DNA from: Rhizobiaceae bacterium
GTDB taxonomy: Bacteria; Pseudomonadota; Alphaproteobacteria; Rhizobiales; Rhizobiaceae
Assembly (NCBI GenBank): GCA_019635775.1
Contig: JAHBYU010000001.1
Location: 620,001-684,000 of the forward strand
Length of the DNA stretch: 64,000 nucleotides
Direction of reading: 5' to 3'
Below the pieces are notes generated by a model. That model had not been told where the DNA came from and searched no databases. It worked only from the letters and a program-made list of their open reading frames with translations. Of the stretch, positions 51,227 to 60,877 are shown one piece after another. Each line of letters begins with the position of its first letter. The stretch's first letter is position 1. A program made the translations under genes and the position numbers.

Positions 51227-52035
51227 GGGAGGCTCTTTTCGCTCGCGGCCGAACGCTCGCCTTGCTCGCTGGCCTCCGCGAGGGCGGCCTGACCGGCCGA
51301 CGCCCGGTCGGGCTTGCGGCCTGCGGCCGGATGCACTTTCCCGTTGCCACGGCTGAAGTTTCATTTCGCTCACGGCCGAACGCTCGCCTTGCTCGCTGGC
51401 CTCCGCGAGGGCGGCCTGACCGGCCGACGCCCCTTCGACAAGCTCAGGACTCGGGCTTGCGGCCCTTGGCCGAAGGGCAGGGCTTCCCGTTGCCACGCCC
51501 TGCTTTCGCAGTCTGGCCATTTCAAAGAACACTCCCTGGCAGGGAGCAGTCGGGAAGCGGGGCACGAGGCCTTGCCTCTTGTGATTGTATGTACGTGGCC
51601 GGTCTCCCGCGCCCCGCCGGCGTTCTTGCCCTGAAGGAGGACACGGCCGTTGCCGCTGGTCTCCAGCAGGGCCCGAATCTGGGGGTTCATCACCCAGCCG
51701 CGCTACCGTCGCGCGACCGATCCGGCGCCGCCGCCCTACCTGATCCCCGGTCCGGACCCGGTTCCCGCAAGAGCGATGCGAGGGAGTATGCGTGAGGATG
51801 AAACGGCGTGGATGGATTTCCACGCATTTTTCCGAAATCCTGTCCGGCGTTGGCATCCTTGCCAGCGTGGAGGCCCAAAACCCCGTGGTTCGACAGGCTC
51901 ACCATGAGGAGTCTTGGGACAAGCGCTCACCATGAGGGGCTTTTGAGGAGCGATGACGATGCGCGGTCGCGGGACTCTCTGGTGGTGGCCGGGACGCCTG
52001 TATACTTACGGCATCCTTCTGCTAGGTTGGTCCCG
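51227..52035. repeat. gene-free stretch holding an inverted copy of the composite repeats
   Basis: About 810 bases between terC and the transglutaminase. A 47-base element occurs at 51,238-51,284 and 51,365-51,411, and a ~160-base element at 51,549-51,709. All three are inverted with respect to their copies at 11.9-12.3 kb. Short motifs TTCGACAAGCTCA (51,434) and TTCGACAGGCTCACCATGAGG (51,889-51,909), with a second GCTCACCATGAGG at 51,925, look like further dispersed repeats. Long frames through the block are not credible. Confidence 0.8.
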
Positions 52036-52851
52036 ATGCTGATCCGCTACGGTTACGAGATTACGCTTACCTGCCAGCAGCCGGTCGCACTGGTGTGCCT
52101 GCTGTCGGTCCATGAGGACCGCGCCGCGGATATCCGTGTTCCCGAGACTGTCTTCACCACACCGGACGTCCCGACCTCGACCTATCGCGATCTTTTCGGC
52201 AACAGGTGCCGCCGGCTCGTTGCGCCCGCCGGCGACCTGACGATGTGGGGCGATGCGACAATCGAGGATGACGGCAAGCTGGACAGGGTGCTGCCCGATG
52301 CGCGCGAACTGGCGGTGCCGGACCTGCCGGACGAGTGCCTCGTCTACCTCATGGGCAGCCGCTACTGCGAAACCGACCTCTTGAGCCAGACCGCATGGGA
52401 CCTGTTCGGCGCCATACCGCCCGGCTGGGGACGCGTGCAGGCAATCTGCGATTTCGTCCACAATCATATCCGCTTCGACTACGCGCAGGCGCGATCGACG
52501 CGGACGGCGTTCGATGCCTTCAACGAGGGCGTCGGCGTCTGTCGCGACTTCGCGCATCTCGCGGTCGCGTTCTGCCGTTGCCTCAACATCCCGGCCCGCT
52601 ACGTCAACGGCCATCTTGGCGACATCGGTGTTCCGGTTGTCGATCCGATGGATTTCAGCGCCTGGATGGAGGTCTTCCTGGAAGGCGAATGGCATACATT
52701 CGACCCGCGCAACAATGTTCCGAGGATCGGCCGCATCGTGGTCGCACGAGGCCGCGACGCGACCGACATCCCTCTCATCAACTCGTTCGGGCCGCACGTC
52801 CTGAAGGGGTTTCGCGTCTGGACCTACGAGGTGCCTGCTCCGACTGCGTAG
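52036..52851 (+). CDS. transglutaminase-like protein
   Basis: A 271-residue protein with a transglutaminase-fold domain. The N-terminal domain (~residues 1-130) is beta-rich, and the catalytic region is FNEGVGVCRDFAHLAVAFCR, where Cys-Arg-Asp carries the nucleophile. WMEVFLEGEWHTFDPRNN supplies His and Asp, so the Cys-His-Asp triad is complete. ATG 52036 is chosen because the repeat block ends just before it. The group includes proteases and isopeptidases; the target is unknown. Confidence 0.85.
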   Translation: MLIRYGYEITLTCQQPVALVCLLSVHEDRAADIRVPETVFTTPDVPTSTYRDLFGNRCRRLVAPAGDLTMWGDATIEDDGKLDRVLPDARELAVPDLPDECLVYLMGSRYCETDLLSQTAWDLFGAIPPGWGRVQAICDFVHNHIRFDYAQARSTRTAFDAFNEGVGVCRDFAHLAVAFCRCLNIPARYVNGHLGDIGVPVVDPMDFSAWMEVFLEGEWHTFDPRNNVPRIGRIVVARGRDATDIPLINSFGPHVLKGFRVWTYEVPAPTA

Positions 52852-52906
52852 ACAGTCTCAAGGGCACCGGGTTGGCCTGCTTTCGGGTTTTCGCTAGCCT
52901 TGAGCC

Positions 52907-53199
52907 ATGCCACATCGAGCCGTTCCGTCGAAGAACCGTGTCTTTGCCCGCTCCATGCGGCGCGAGCCGACCGGGGCTGAGGATCGACTGTGGGGTGCGG
53001 TGAGCGGACGGCGGCTCGACCGCATAAAATTCCGCCGGCAGGTACCGGTTGGCGCTTATATCGCCGATTTCCTGTGCGCAGAAGCGATGCTGATCGTCGA
53101 GATCGACGGCAGCCAGCATGCGGACGTCGCCTATGTGCGGGACAACAGTTCGCAGCCGTGGCGGTGAATTGCGCGGACGCCGTTCTCGATGAGAGGTAG
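52907..53199 (+). pseudogene. DUF559 endonuclease-like gene, truncated by frameshift
   Basis: The N-terminal 70 or so residues match DUF559 nucleases: RSMRREPTGAEDRLWGAVSG, then FRRQVPVGAYIADFLCAEA and LIVEIDGSQHAD, which holds the catalytic Asp/Glu of the PD-(D/E)XK-like core. After HADVAYVRD the frame stops at 53,167. A +1 or -1 shift would continue in another frame as NCADAVLDER to a stop at 53,199, resembling the normal C-terminal helix. About 30 residues are missing, so the gene appears decayed. Confidence 0.7.
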
Positions 53200-53339
53200 T
53201 CATCAAGCCGGTTCCCCCTCATTCGAACGTCCCCAAAGGTAGAAGAGACGCGGCGCGTTATGGCGCTCAACGATATGCCGAAAGACGCGGACAGCCTAGG
53301 TGATGTTCAGGAATTGTCGGGGCTTACCATCCAAGGAGC

Positions 53340-54200
53340 CTAGCGTTGGCTTCTGCCGGCCTGCCTAATCGCCGGTCTTTGTTCTCCAGCGATGTCATAA
53401 ATCTTCGAGAAAAAAGGTTCCAAAATATCAAAAGGATCAGAATCCCAATCACTTAACTTTGCTTCAAATAATATATTGCTACCTAAAATAGGACCGACAA
53501 ATTCTTCATAGCCGAAGTATCGGGGGTCCACTGCAAGCTTATACCCATCGACGAGCACAACGCCTGCTCTAACTTCAATTGGCAACGTATGTTTCAATTG
53601 ATTGTGTGCTATCTCACGATAGTTTATAAATGCGTCGATAAACGTTTCTTCTAAAGCTCCGGTAGGAATAAAGTTAAAGCCCCGCTCTTTCGAACGTGGC
53701 GTGTTTAATAGGTAAAAGCAGTTCCCCCAGATTTCCCCGGTTAGAAATATTTCGGACGTATCCAGGGCTATTGTGGGTTCGGCCGAGGCCGTCCAAAATG
53801 ACACAGCGCCGGATTCATGCCGACCGGTGCTATAACCACCTGATATTAGGCCTGTCATTGGACGCAAATGGGCTTGAGCTATTTGGCGAGCCTCAATGTT
53901 GGTCAATTGACGAATAGATTGTGAAGGTATGAATCGTAAAAACGCATATGCGGTGGCTGGGAGATGAACCGCTTCCCCATCCTGACGTATACAAAGATAG
54001 TCATTAAATCCCCGGATCCGACCTAAGCCGTCTCCCGGAGGAATGGGGCTATATCCAACCTGTTCGTCGCTAACGTTGCTTGCGTCAAACTGGGAAATAA
54101 TACTGCGGACGGCAGCCTCCAAGTTGGAACTTAAGCGGCGTTTTTCTTTGGCTCGCAGTTCAGGTTCGCTCTGCCAAGAGAAGAATAAGCGCTGAGGCAT
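53340..54200 (-). CDS. unfamiliar protein with TIR-like head and AlbA-associated C-domain
   Basis: A 286-residue protein encoded in DNA clearly richer in A+T than its neighbours, a sign of transfer. The first residues, PQRLFFSWQSEPELRAKEKR, resemble the first strand of the TIR-like nucleotide-binding family (K-I-F-x-S-W-Q-S-D). The rest of that fold is not evident. Residues ~80-170 (HLPATAYAFLRFIPS, GAVSFWTASAEP, FLTGEIWGNCFYLL) resemble the C-terminal region found behind AlbA_2 domains in Schlafen-type ATP-binding proteins. A defence-related or regulatory protein, possibly rearranged, is inferred; no catalytic motif was seen. Confidence 0.55.
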   Translation of the reverse strand: MPQRLFFSWQSEPELRAKEKRRLSSNLEAAVRSIISQFDASNVSDEQVGYSPIPPGDGLGRIRGFNDYLCIRQDGEAVHLPATAYAFLRFIPSQSIRQLTNIEARQIAQAHLRPMTGLISGGYSTGRHESGAVSFWTASAEPTIALDTSEIFLTGEIWGNCFYLLNTPRSKERGFNFIPTGALEETFIDAFINYREIAHNQLKHTLPIEVRAGVVLVDGYKLAVDPRYFGYEEFVGPILGSNILFEAKLSDWDSDPFDILEPFFSKIYDIAGEQRPAIRQAGRSQR

Positions 54201-54210
54201 ACTTGCGCTG

Positions 54211-54426
54211 CTAACGCTTCTTCCGGTTGTACGGAGATTGATTGGTTGGCTTCAACGATATGCCCTCTGCTGAAGCCTTTGTTTGCACCGCTCCCGGCGT
54301 TCGACCAAGTTCAAGGCCAATGATCCGCGTAGGGGTATTACCTTTTGCAAGTGCCTTAAGTTGCTTTACTTCATCCGGCGTCCAAGGTGATCCAGAGTTC
54401 CGCTCTGTTTTTGGGGTCTTACCCAT
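54211..54426 (-). CDS. small SANT/Myb-like DNA-binding domain protein
   Basis: A 71-residue protein. A central helix-turn-helix-like segment reads WTPDEVKQLKALAKGNTPTR, followed by IIGLELGRTPGAVQTKASAE, the pattern of small Myb/SANT-type modules in Rhizobiales. It ends SPYNRKKR. ATG 54426 is chosen where the family starts; the longer frame to 54498 adds a poor leader. It lies 10 bases upstream of the AT-rich gene and is co-directional, so it may regulate it. Confidence 0.7.
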   Translation of the reverse strand: MGKTPKTERNSGSPWTPDEVKQLKALAKGNTPTRIIGLELGRTPGAVQTKASAEGISLKPTNQSPYNRKKR

Positions 54427-54521
54427 TGCCAACTCCTTGTTGTTGCCGGTTTGTTCTATATTAACTTTGGCGTGCAAAGCAATCTGCCCTGCACGCAAAA
54501 GTTCACTAATGCACAGCTAAA

Positions 54522-57500
54522 TTAGCTACACCCTGATGTCGCCCCGCATGTGTCGCACTTCTCGCAGGTGCCGTTGCGCACCATCGTGAAGTTCTGGCAT
54601 TCCGAGCAGGAGTTGCCGGTGTAGCCCTGCAGCAGCGATTTTGCGCGGCGGTCGTTGGCGAGCGCCTTGGCATCGGCGGCTTCCTGCGCGGCGGTGTCGG
54701 TGAAGAGCGCCGAAGCGGTTTCTTCCTCGGCAATGTCCTCCGCAAGCTCGGCGGCGCGCTCCTCATAGTCGCGCTTGAAGGCCACGGCGCCATCGGTCTC
54801 GGGGCGCACGGCGTGTGCGGCCGCCGTCTGCAGCGCGCGCACGTTGGAGCCGGCGAAAGCGGTCGGCGCGGAGCGGGTGGGCGTGGAGGAACCGCCGCCA
54901 AAACCCTTCGGCTCCGTCGACTGGCCGACACTGGACACCAGCTTGACCGGCGAGACGCCGCGCGTCAGACCCTTGGAGAAGGGCGTCGCCTTGCCTTCGT
55001 TGATGCCCTTGCCGAGCGCGGTGTTGGAGAAATCCGACTGGTCGACATGGGCGAGGTCGTGACGCTCCAGGTAGGAGACGGCAAGCTCGCGGAACACGTA
55101 GTCGAGGATCGACGTGGCGTTCTTGATGGCGTCGTTGCCGACGACCATGCCCGCCGGCTCGAACTTGGTGAAGGTGAAGGCCTCGACATACTCGTCGAGT
55201 GGCACGCCGTATTGCAGGCCAAGCGAGATGGCGATGGCGAAGTTGTTCATCATCGCACGGAAGGCTGCGCCCTCCTTGTGCATGTCGATGAAGATCTCGC
55301 CCAGACGCCCGTCGTCGAACTCGCCGGTGCGCAGGTAGACCTTGTGGCCGCCGACGATCGCCTTCTGGGTGTAGCCCTTGCGGCGGTTCGGCAGCTTCTC
55401 GCGGTCGCGGTAGAGCCGCTCGACGACACGCTCGACGATCTTCTCCGTGACCTGCGCGGCGCGCGCGGCGGCGGGTGCGGCGACCAGCGCCTCGACCGCA
55501 TCGTCCTCGTCGTCCTCCTCGTCGGCGATGAGCGAGGCGTTGAGCGGCTGTGAAAGCTTGGAGCCGTCGCGATAGAGCGCGTTGGCCTTCAGCGCGAGCT
55601 TCCAGGATAGCATGTAGGCGTTCTTGCAATCCTCGACGGTCGCCTCGTTGGGCATGTTGATCGTCTTGGAGATTGCGCCCGAAATAAAGGGCTGGGCGGC
55701 CGCCATCATGCGGATGTGGCTCTCCACCGAGAGGTAGCGCTTGCCGATCTTGCCGCAGGGGTTGGCGCAGTCGAAGACGGGCAGGTGCTCGGCCTTGAGG
55801 TGCGGCGCGCCTTCCAGCGTCATCGCCCCGCAGACATGGATGTTGGCGGCCTCGATCTCCTTGCGGGAGAAGCCGAGCGCCGGCAGCATCTCGAAGGAGA
55901 AGTCTGAAAGCTGCTCGTCGGTGATGCCGAACGTTTCCTTCACCCAGTCGGCGCCGAGCGTCCACTGGTTGAAGACGAACTTGATGTCGAAGGCCGAACC
56001 AAGCGCGGCGTTGACGGCGGCGATCTTCTCGTCGGTGAAGCCCTTGACCCTGAGCGAGCCGGGGTTGACGCCGGGAGCCTGGTTCAGGTTGCCGTGGCCG
56101 ACCGCATAGGCCTCGATCTCGGCGATCTGGGCTTCCGAATAGCCGAGCGTGCGAAGCGCCTCGGGAACGGCGCGGTTGATGATCTTGAAGTAGCCGCCGC
56201 CGGCGAGCTTCTTGAACTTCACCAGCGCGAAATCGGGCTCGATGCCGGTGGTGTCGCAGTCCATGACGAGGCCGATCGTGCCGGTCGGCGCGATGACGGT
56301 GGCCTGCGCGTTGCGGTAGCCGTGCTCCTCGCCAAGCTCGATGGCGCGATCCCACGCCGCCTTGGCGTGCTCGCCAAGCGCTGCCTGCCTGAGGTCGGAA
56401 TGGACGAGCGGCACGGGATTGACCGCGAGCTTCTCGTAGCCATCCTTCTGGCCATAGGCCGCACGACGATGATTGCGCATGACGCGCAGCATGGAGTCGG
56501 CGTTGCGGTCGTAGTTCGGGAACGCGCCGAGCTCGGCGGCCATCTCGGCCGACGTGGCATAGGAGACGCCCGTCATGATGGCGGTAAGCGCGCCGCAGAT
56601 AGCGCGGCCCTCGGCCGAGTCATAGGGGATGCCGCTCGTCATCAGCAGGCCGCCGATATTGGCGTAGCCCAGCCCGAGCGTGCGGTATTCGTAGGACAGC
56701 TTGGCGATTTCCTTGGACGGGAATTGCGCCATCATCACGGAAATCTCGAGCACCATCGTCCACAGGCGCACGGTGTGCTCGTAGGCGGCGATGTCGATGT
56801 CGCCGCCATGCTGGCGGTAGGGCAGCAGGTTGATGGAGGCGAGGTTGCAGGCCGTGTCGTCGAGGAACATGTATTCCGAGCACGGGTTGGAGCCGCGGAT
56901 CGGGCCGCCGGCCGGCGAGGTGTGCCAGTCGTTCATGGTGGTGTTGAAGTGCAGGCCCGGATCGGCCGACGCCCAGGCGGCGTAGCCGATCTTCTCCCAC
57001 AGGTCGCGGGCCTTCAGCGTCTTCATCACCTTGCCGTCCTTGCGGGCGGTGAGCTTCCAGTCGCCATCCGTCTCGACGGCGCGCAGGAAGTTGTCCTTGA
57101 GCGAGATCGAGTTGTTGGAATTCTGGCCGGAGACGGTGAGGTAGGCTTCCGAATCCCAGTCGGTGTCGTAGGTCTTGAAATCGATGGCCGTGTAGCCCTG
57201 CCTGGCGAACTGGATGACGCGCTTGACGTAGTTCTCGGGCACGCCGTCACGCTTGGCGTCCTTGATGGCGCGCTTCAAGGCAGGGTTCTTCTGCGGGTCG
57301 TAGCAGTCGTCGCCGGGGCCTTCGCAGGCCACGCAGGCCTTCATCACGGCGGCCATGTGCTTCTTGACGATCTTCGAGCCGGTGACCAGCGAGGCGACCT
57401 TCTGCTCCTCGTTGACCTTCCAGTCGATGAAGGCCTCGATATCGGGATGGTCGGAATCGACGATGACCATCTTGGCGGCGCGGCGGGTCGTGCCGCCCGA

Positions 57501-58307
57501 CTTGATGGCGCCGGCGGCGCGGTCGCCGATCTTGAGGAAGGACATCAGGCCGGACGAACGGCCGCCGCCGGAAAGCTTTTCGCCTTCGCCGCGCAGCATG
57601 GAGAAGTTGGAGCCGGTGCCGGACCCGTATTTGAACAGGCGCGCCTCGCGCACCCACAGGTCCATGATGCCGCCATCGTTGACGAGATCGTCCTGAACGG
57701 ACTGGATGAAGCAGGCGTGCGGCTGCGGGTGCTCGTAGGCGGACTTGGACTTGGTCAGCTTGCCGGTGAAGGGATCGACGTAATAGTGGCCCTGTCCCGG
57801 ACCGTCGATGCCATAGGCCCAGTAGAGGCCCGTGTTGAACCACTGCGGCGAGTTGGGCGCGACGCGCTGCGTGGCGAGCATGTAGGACAGCTCGTCCATG
57901 AAGGCCTGCGCATCATCCTCTGAATTGAAGTAGCCGCCCTTCCAGCCCCAGTAGGTCCAGGTGCCTGCGAGCCGCGTGAAGACCTGACGGGCGTCGCGCT
58001 CGGAGCCGTAACGTTCGGCCTCGGGCAGGTCGGCCAGCGCAGCCTCGTCGGCAACGGAGCGCCACAGGAAGGAGGGGACATCATTCTCCTCGACCTTCTT
58101 CAGTCGCGCGGGAACGCCTGCCTTGCGGAAATACTTCTGGGCGAGGATGTCCGCGGCGACCTGGCTGAACTGCGCGGGGACGTCGATGTCGTCCAGGCGG
58201 AAGACGATGGACCCGTCCGGGTTCTTGATCTCGGATAGCGCCTTGCGGAATTCGATCTCCGCGTATGCCGACTGGCCTGCCTTGGTAAAGCGCCGCTCGA
58301 TATGCAT
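54522..58307 (-). CDS. nrdJ: vitamin B12-dependent (class II) ribonucleoside-diphosphate reductase
   Basis: A 1261-residue enzyme making deoxyribonucleotides with adenosylcobalamin, independent of oxygen. The N-terminal part has [16 protein letters not shown]. The reductase core has [40 protein letters not shown] and [20 protein letters not shown]. The C-terminus ends with the zinc-binding [19 protein letters not shown]. Length matches alphaproteobacterial NrdJ. Its 5' region holds two NrdR-like boxes and a long leader. Confidence 0.97.
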   Translation of the reverse strand: MHIERRFTKAGQSAYAEIEFRKALSEIKNPDGSIVFRLDDIDVPAQFSQVAADILAQKYFRKAGVPARLKKVEENDVPSFLWRSVADEAALADLPEAERYGSERDARQVFTRLAGTWTYWGWKGGYFNSEDDAQAFMDELSYMLATQRVAPNSPQWFNTGLYWAYGIDGPGQGHYYVDPFTGKLTKSKSAYEHPQPHACFIQSVQDDLVNDGGIMDLWVREARLFKYGSGTGSNFSMLRGEGEKLSGGGRSSGLMSFLKIGDRAAGAIKSGGTTRRAAKMVIVDSDHPDIEAFIDWKVNEEQKVASLVTGSKIVKKHMAAVMKACVACEGPGDDCYDPQKNPALKRAIKDAKRDGVPENYVKRVIQFARQGYTAIDFKTYDTDWDSEAYLTVSGQNSNNSISLKDNFLRAVETDGDWKLTARKDGKVMKTLKARDLWEKIGYAAWASADPGLHFNTTMNDWHTSPAGGPIRGSNPCSEYMFLDDTACNLASINLLPYRQHGGDIDIAAYEHTVRLWTMVLEISVMMAQFPSKEIAKLSYEYRTLGLGYANIGGLLMTSGIPYDSAEGRAICGALTAIMTGVSYATSAEMAAELGAFPNYDRNADSMLRVMRNHRRAAYGQKDGYEKLAVNPVPLVHSDLRQAALGEHAKAAWDRAIELGEEHGYRNAQATVIAPTGTIGLVMDCDTTGIEPDFALVKFKKLAGGGYFKIINRAVPEALRTLGYSEAQIAEIEAYAVGHGNLNQAPGVNPGSLRVKGFTDEKIAAVNAALGSAFDIKFVFNQWTLGADWVKETFGITDEQLSDFSFEMLPALGFSRKEIEAANIHVCGAMTLEGAPHLKAEHLPVFDCANPCGKIGKRYLSVESHIRMMAAAQPFISGAISKTINMPNEATVEDCKNAYMLSWKLALKANALYRDGSKLSQPLNASLIADEEDDEDDAVEALVAAPAAARAAQVTEKIVERVVERLYRDREKLPNRRKGYTQKAIVGGHKVYLRTGEFDDGRLGEIFIDMHKEGAAFRAMMNNFAIAISLGLQYGVPLDEYVEAFTFTKFEPAGMVVGNDAIKNATSILDYVFRELAVSYLERHDLAHVDQSDFSNTALGKGINEGKATPFSKGLTRGVSPVKLVSSVGQSTEPKGFGGGSSTPTRSAPTAFAGSNVRALQTAAAHAVRPETDGAVAFKRDYEERAAELAEDIAEEETASALFTDTAAQEAADAKALANDRRAKSLLQGYTGNSCSECQNFTMVRNGTCEKCDTCGATSGCS

Positions 58308-58571
58308 CGTCCCTTGTCCCTTTATCTATATATAGCGTCTTTTGACCGGGGTTGCCTGCCCAAAATCAACACGACGCAAATCCGCCTTCGCCGCCGTCCG
58401 GAAACAGCGACCGTCCCGTTCTTCGCCCCCATCCGCTACCTGCCTGCCAGCCCTTGCCGAGCCTTGCTTTCCGGCCTGCGGACGGACCCGCGAAGGTCCC
58501 TCAAAACTGAAAACTCGATGATTCCCCTGTCGGAGGAATGTCACACTATCTAGCGTCGAGTATGTCCGCAA
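58308..58571 (-). promoter_or_regulatory. long 5' leader of nrdJ
   Basis: A gene-free leader of about 230-260 bases lies between the NrdR box pair and the nrdJ start. A partial NrdR-like core, CTATATATAG, sits at 58,326-58,335 (12 of 16 positions of the box). No cobalamin-riboswitch consensus was recognised on the minus strand, but the length allows RNA-level control. Confidence 0.4.
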
Positions 58572-58587
58572 ACACTAAATATAGTGT
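58541..58587. promoter_or_regulatory. tandem NrdR boxes in front of nrdJ
   Basis: A 16-mer ACACTAAATATAGTGT (58,572-58,587) agrees with the NrdR consensus at 15 of 16 positions. A second, weaker one, TCACACTATCTAGCGT (58,541-58,556, 12 of 16), lies 31 bases away, three helix turns, the usual spacing of paired boxes. It implies repression of ribonucleotide reductase synthesis by the ATP/dATP-sensing NrdR. Confidence 0.7.
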
Positions 58588-58988
58588 TAACAGAGTATTT
58601 TTCAAACTTCGACACTTGTACGATCCCGTCCCTGATGCGCATGCAAAACCGAGGCTTCGCCACGCTTGCCCAAACGGACAAAACGCCTGAAAACCCGCTA
58701 AAATCTGGAAACTTATTACAAGTCCGGATTTCTTCCGGCCACGCTCTGAACCCGAGCGCATGGGCTATAAAAGGCGACTCGTTTCGAACCGTCAAGGATT
58801 CGTTTTTATAAGTTTTGTGACCCCAACATATTGTATGCCGGCTATGTGGATATCGGGGAGTACCCGGCCTATCCGATGCCGGTTGGTGGGGCGTTTCGGG
58901 CCGATCCATACCTCCGGATACTTGATCCCCGGCGATCGGAGTGTGATCGTCTCGACATCAGGTTCATAGCCCCCGAAGGACTGACACC
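58588..58988. other. intergenic region between nrdJ control region and the molybdoenzyme gene
   Basis: About 400 bases without a supported gene. The first ~150 bases are AT-rich with runs such as TATTTTTCAAA and CGCTAAAATCTG, consistent with diverging promoters. Open frames on both strands lack ribosome-binding sites and recognisable composition. Confidence 0.5.
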
Positions 58989-59597
58989 ATGGCTACTCGC
59001 GGCTTTACCGGAAGACGCAGCGGATCGGACGAGACTCGCGACCGACTGCCACCCGGTCAGTTCCTCGAACACGGTTTTCCCGTGCTGTCGGCGGGGCCGA
59101 CGCCGCGTGTCCGCACGGAGGACTGGATGTTCACGCTGAAGGACGGCGTGCGGCCGGTGAAGAGCTGGACCTGGGCGGAGTTCAACGCGCTTCCGCAGTC
59201 AAAGATGACACGCGACATCCATTGCGTGACGACATGGTCGAAGTTCGATACCGCATGGGAAGGCGTCATGATCGACGACATTCTCGGTGATGCCTTCATC
59301 GAGCCGCCGACCGGCTTCACTCTGGCGCATTCCTTCGATGGATACACCACCAATGTTCCGACACCGGACCTGGTCGGGGGCAGGGCGATGGTAGCGCTGC
59401 GCTATGAGGGCAAGCCGATCACGGCGGACCATGGCGGGCCGGCGCGGCTATTGGTCCCGCATCTCTATTTCTGGAAGTCCGCCAAGTGGATCAACGGGCT
59501 GCAGTTCACCGCCAAGGACGAACTAGGCTTCTGGGAACTGCGCGGCTACCACCGATATGGCGATCCGTGGAAGGAGCAGCGCTATACAAATGACTGA
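58989..59597 (+). CDS. molybdopterin-dependent oxidoreductase, sulfite-oxidase-like
   Basis: A 202-residue cytoplasmic protein of the YuiH/SUOX-fold group. The molybdenum-ligand Cys lies in TRDIHCVTTWSKFDTAWEG, and DHGGPARLLVPHLYFWKSAK is the conserved cofactor-binding region. It has no Tat signal, so unlike MsrP/YedY it stays in the cytoplasm. A GAAGGA site precedes the ATG. A flavoprotein reductase gene follows 6 bases later, likely its electron donor. Confidence 0.9.
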   Translation: MATRGFTGRRSGSDETRDRLPPGQFLEHGFPVLSAGPTPRVRTEDWMFTLKDGVRPVKSWTWAEFNALPQSKMTRDIHCVTTWSKFDTAWEGVMIDDILGDAFIEPPTGFTLAHSFDGYTTNVPTPDLVGGRAMVALRYEGKPITADHGGPARLLVPHLYFWKSAKWINGLQFTAKDELGFWELRGYHRYGDPWKEQRYTND

Positions 59598-59603
59598 CAC
59601 CTG

Positions 59604-60326
59604 ATGCGCTGGCAGAACGGGACCGTCACAAGGATCGTCCGGCGCTCGCCGACCGTCTCCAGTTTCTTTTTCAAACTGCCCGAGTTCATCCCCTTCGTCG
59701 CAGGCCAGCATGTCAGCGTCAGGCTCACTGCGCCGGACGGCTACCGTGCCCAGCGGAGCTACTCGATCGCTTCGGCGCCGGAGGAGACCGCGCACATCGA
59801 ACTGGCGATCGAGAAGCTGGTGGATGGCGAGGTTTCGGCCTTCTTCCACGAGGTCGTCGAGGTCAACGATGAGATCGAGGTATCGGAACCGATCGGCGGC
59901 TATTTCGTCTGGCCGCCGGGGCAGGAAGGCCCGCTGCTGCTGATTGCCGGGGGCTCAGGTGTCGCACCGTTCATCTCGATGGCGCGGCACAAGCTGTTGA
60001 GCGGGTTGGATACGCCGGTCCTGCTGTTGTTCTCCGCACGGACGCACCAAGACCTGCTCTTTCGGGACGAGCTCGCGGAAATCGTGGACCGCCGCATCGG
60101 CTTCGATCTCCTGGCGACGCTGACACGCGACGCCGATCCGCCAGCCGGAGTGCGGAAAGGGCGCATAGACGCGGCGATGATCGCCGAGGCCATTGGCAGG
60201 CTGCCATCAGCCCTCCATCGCGTCTATGTGTGCGGCTCGAACCCGTTTGTCGAAAATGCAGCGCAGCTTGTCGTTGACGCGGGCGTCCCGCCGGGGCTGG
60301 TCGCGACTGAACGTTACGGCGTCTAG
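59604..60326 (+). CDS. flavoprotein reductase (ferredoxin-NAD(P) reductase family)
   Basis: A 240-residue FAD- and NAD(P)-binding protein. The FAD site is RAQRSYSIASAPEETAHIEL, the NAD-binding loop GPLLLIAGGSGVAPFISMAR, and the C-terminal YVCGSNPFVENAAQLVVDAG fits the FNR-like fold. No iron-sulfur Cys cluster is seen. The tight linkage to the molybdopterin protein argues for electron transfer from NAD(P)H to that enzyme. Confidence 0.88.
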   Translation: MRWQNGTVTRIVRRSPTVSSFFFKLPEFIPFVAGQHVSVRLTAPDGYRAQRSYSIASAPEETAHIELAIEKLVDGEVSAFFHEVVEVNDEIEVSEPIGGYFVWPPGQEGPLLLIAGGSGVAPFISMARHKLLSGLDTPVLLLFSARTHQDLLFRDELAEIVDRRIGFDLLATLTRDADPPAGVRKGRIDAAMIAEAIGRLPSALHRVYVCGSNPFVENAAQLVVDAGVPPGLVATERYGV

Positions 60327-60370
60327 CTGGCGAGTACCTTTGAAAGGCTTCTACCTGCGTATGGGAGGTC

Positions 60371-60877
60371 TCACGCGTAGCGGCGAGGGTTCGCGCCGAA
60401 AGCGCTTATAAGCTTGCAGAGGTCGGGCTCGTTCAGCATGCGCGATGCGTCGGACGGCTTTACCCATTTGCGCTTGCGCTGCCGCTTTTCCTTCCACTTT
60501 TCGGCGACGATATCTACCTCGAGCGGGTAAACCAGAACTTCACAGGCAATCGCCTCGCCGGATGCGCGGATCTTGGAGTAGAAGTACCGGCCCGCTTCCC
60601 GGCGCGAGATCGCGCCGGAAATGCCAGCTTCCTCCCCCGCTTCGCGCGCGGCGGCTTCACCAAAATCTTCCCCCGCTTCCGGCCAACCCTTCGGGAGAAC
60701 CCAACGTCCGGTGTCGCGGCTCGTGATGAGCAGGATCTCGATGCCGGCGTCGGCCTTGCGCCAAGGCAGCGCGGCAACCTGTATACGGCAGGGGGTCTTG
60801 CCGAAAAGCCGGCGGACCCGTTCGACCAGATTGTAGCCTGTCTGCGCGTTCATCACATTCGGTAGGGCAGAGCCCAT
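60371..60877 (-). CDS. NUDIX hydrolase
   Basis: A 168-residue hydrolase of nucleoside-diphosphate derivatives. The Nudix box is GWPEAGEDFGEAAAREAGEE followed by AGI, complete with REAxEExG. CAGGAG lies before the ATG at 60877 and decides between several in-frame starts. N-terminal and C-terminal extensions are basic (KWKEKRQRKRKWVKPSDASR), typical of rhizobial MutT-like proteins. The substrate is unknown. Confidence 0.88.
   Translation of the reverse strand: MGSALPNVMNAQTGYNLVERVRRLFGKTPCRIQVAALPWRKADAGIEILLITSRDTGRWVLPKGWPEAGEDFGEAAAREAGEEAGISGAISRREAGRYFYSKIRASGEAIACEVLVYPLEVDIVAEKWKEKRQRKRKWVKPSDASRMLNEPDLCKLISAFGANPRRYA

Noticed and set aside
54763-56355. 530-residue leftward reading frame inside nrdJ
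   Set aside because: It is the out-of-frame shadow of the high-GC nrdJ gene, Arg/Gly-rich and without a start site.
58308-58540. cobalamin riboswitch in the nrdJ leader
   Set aside because: The conserved GCCACTG B12 box and the flanking consensus could not be recognised on the minus strand.
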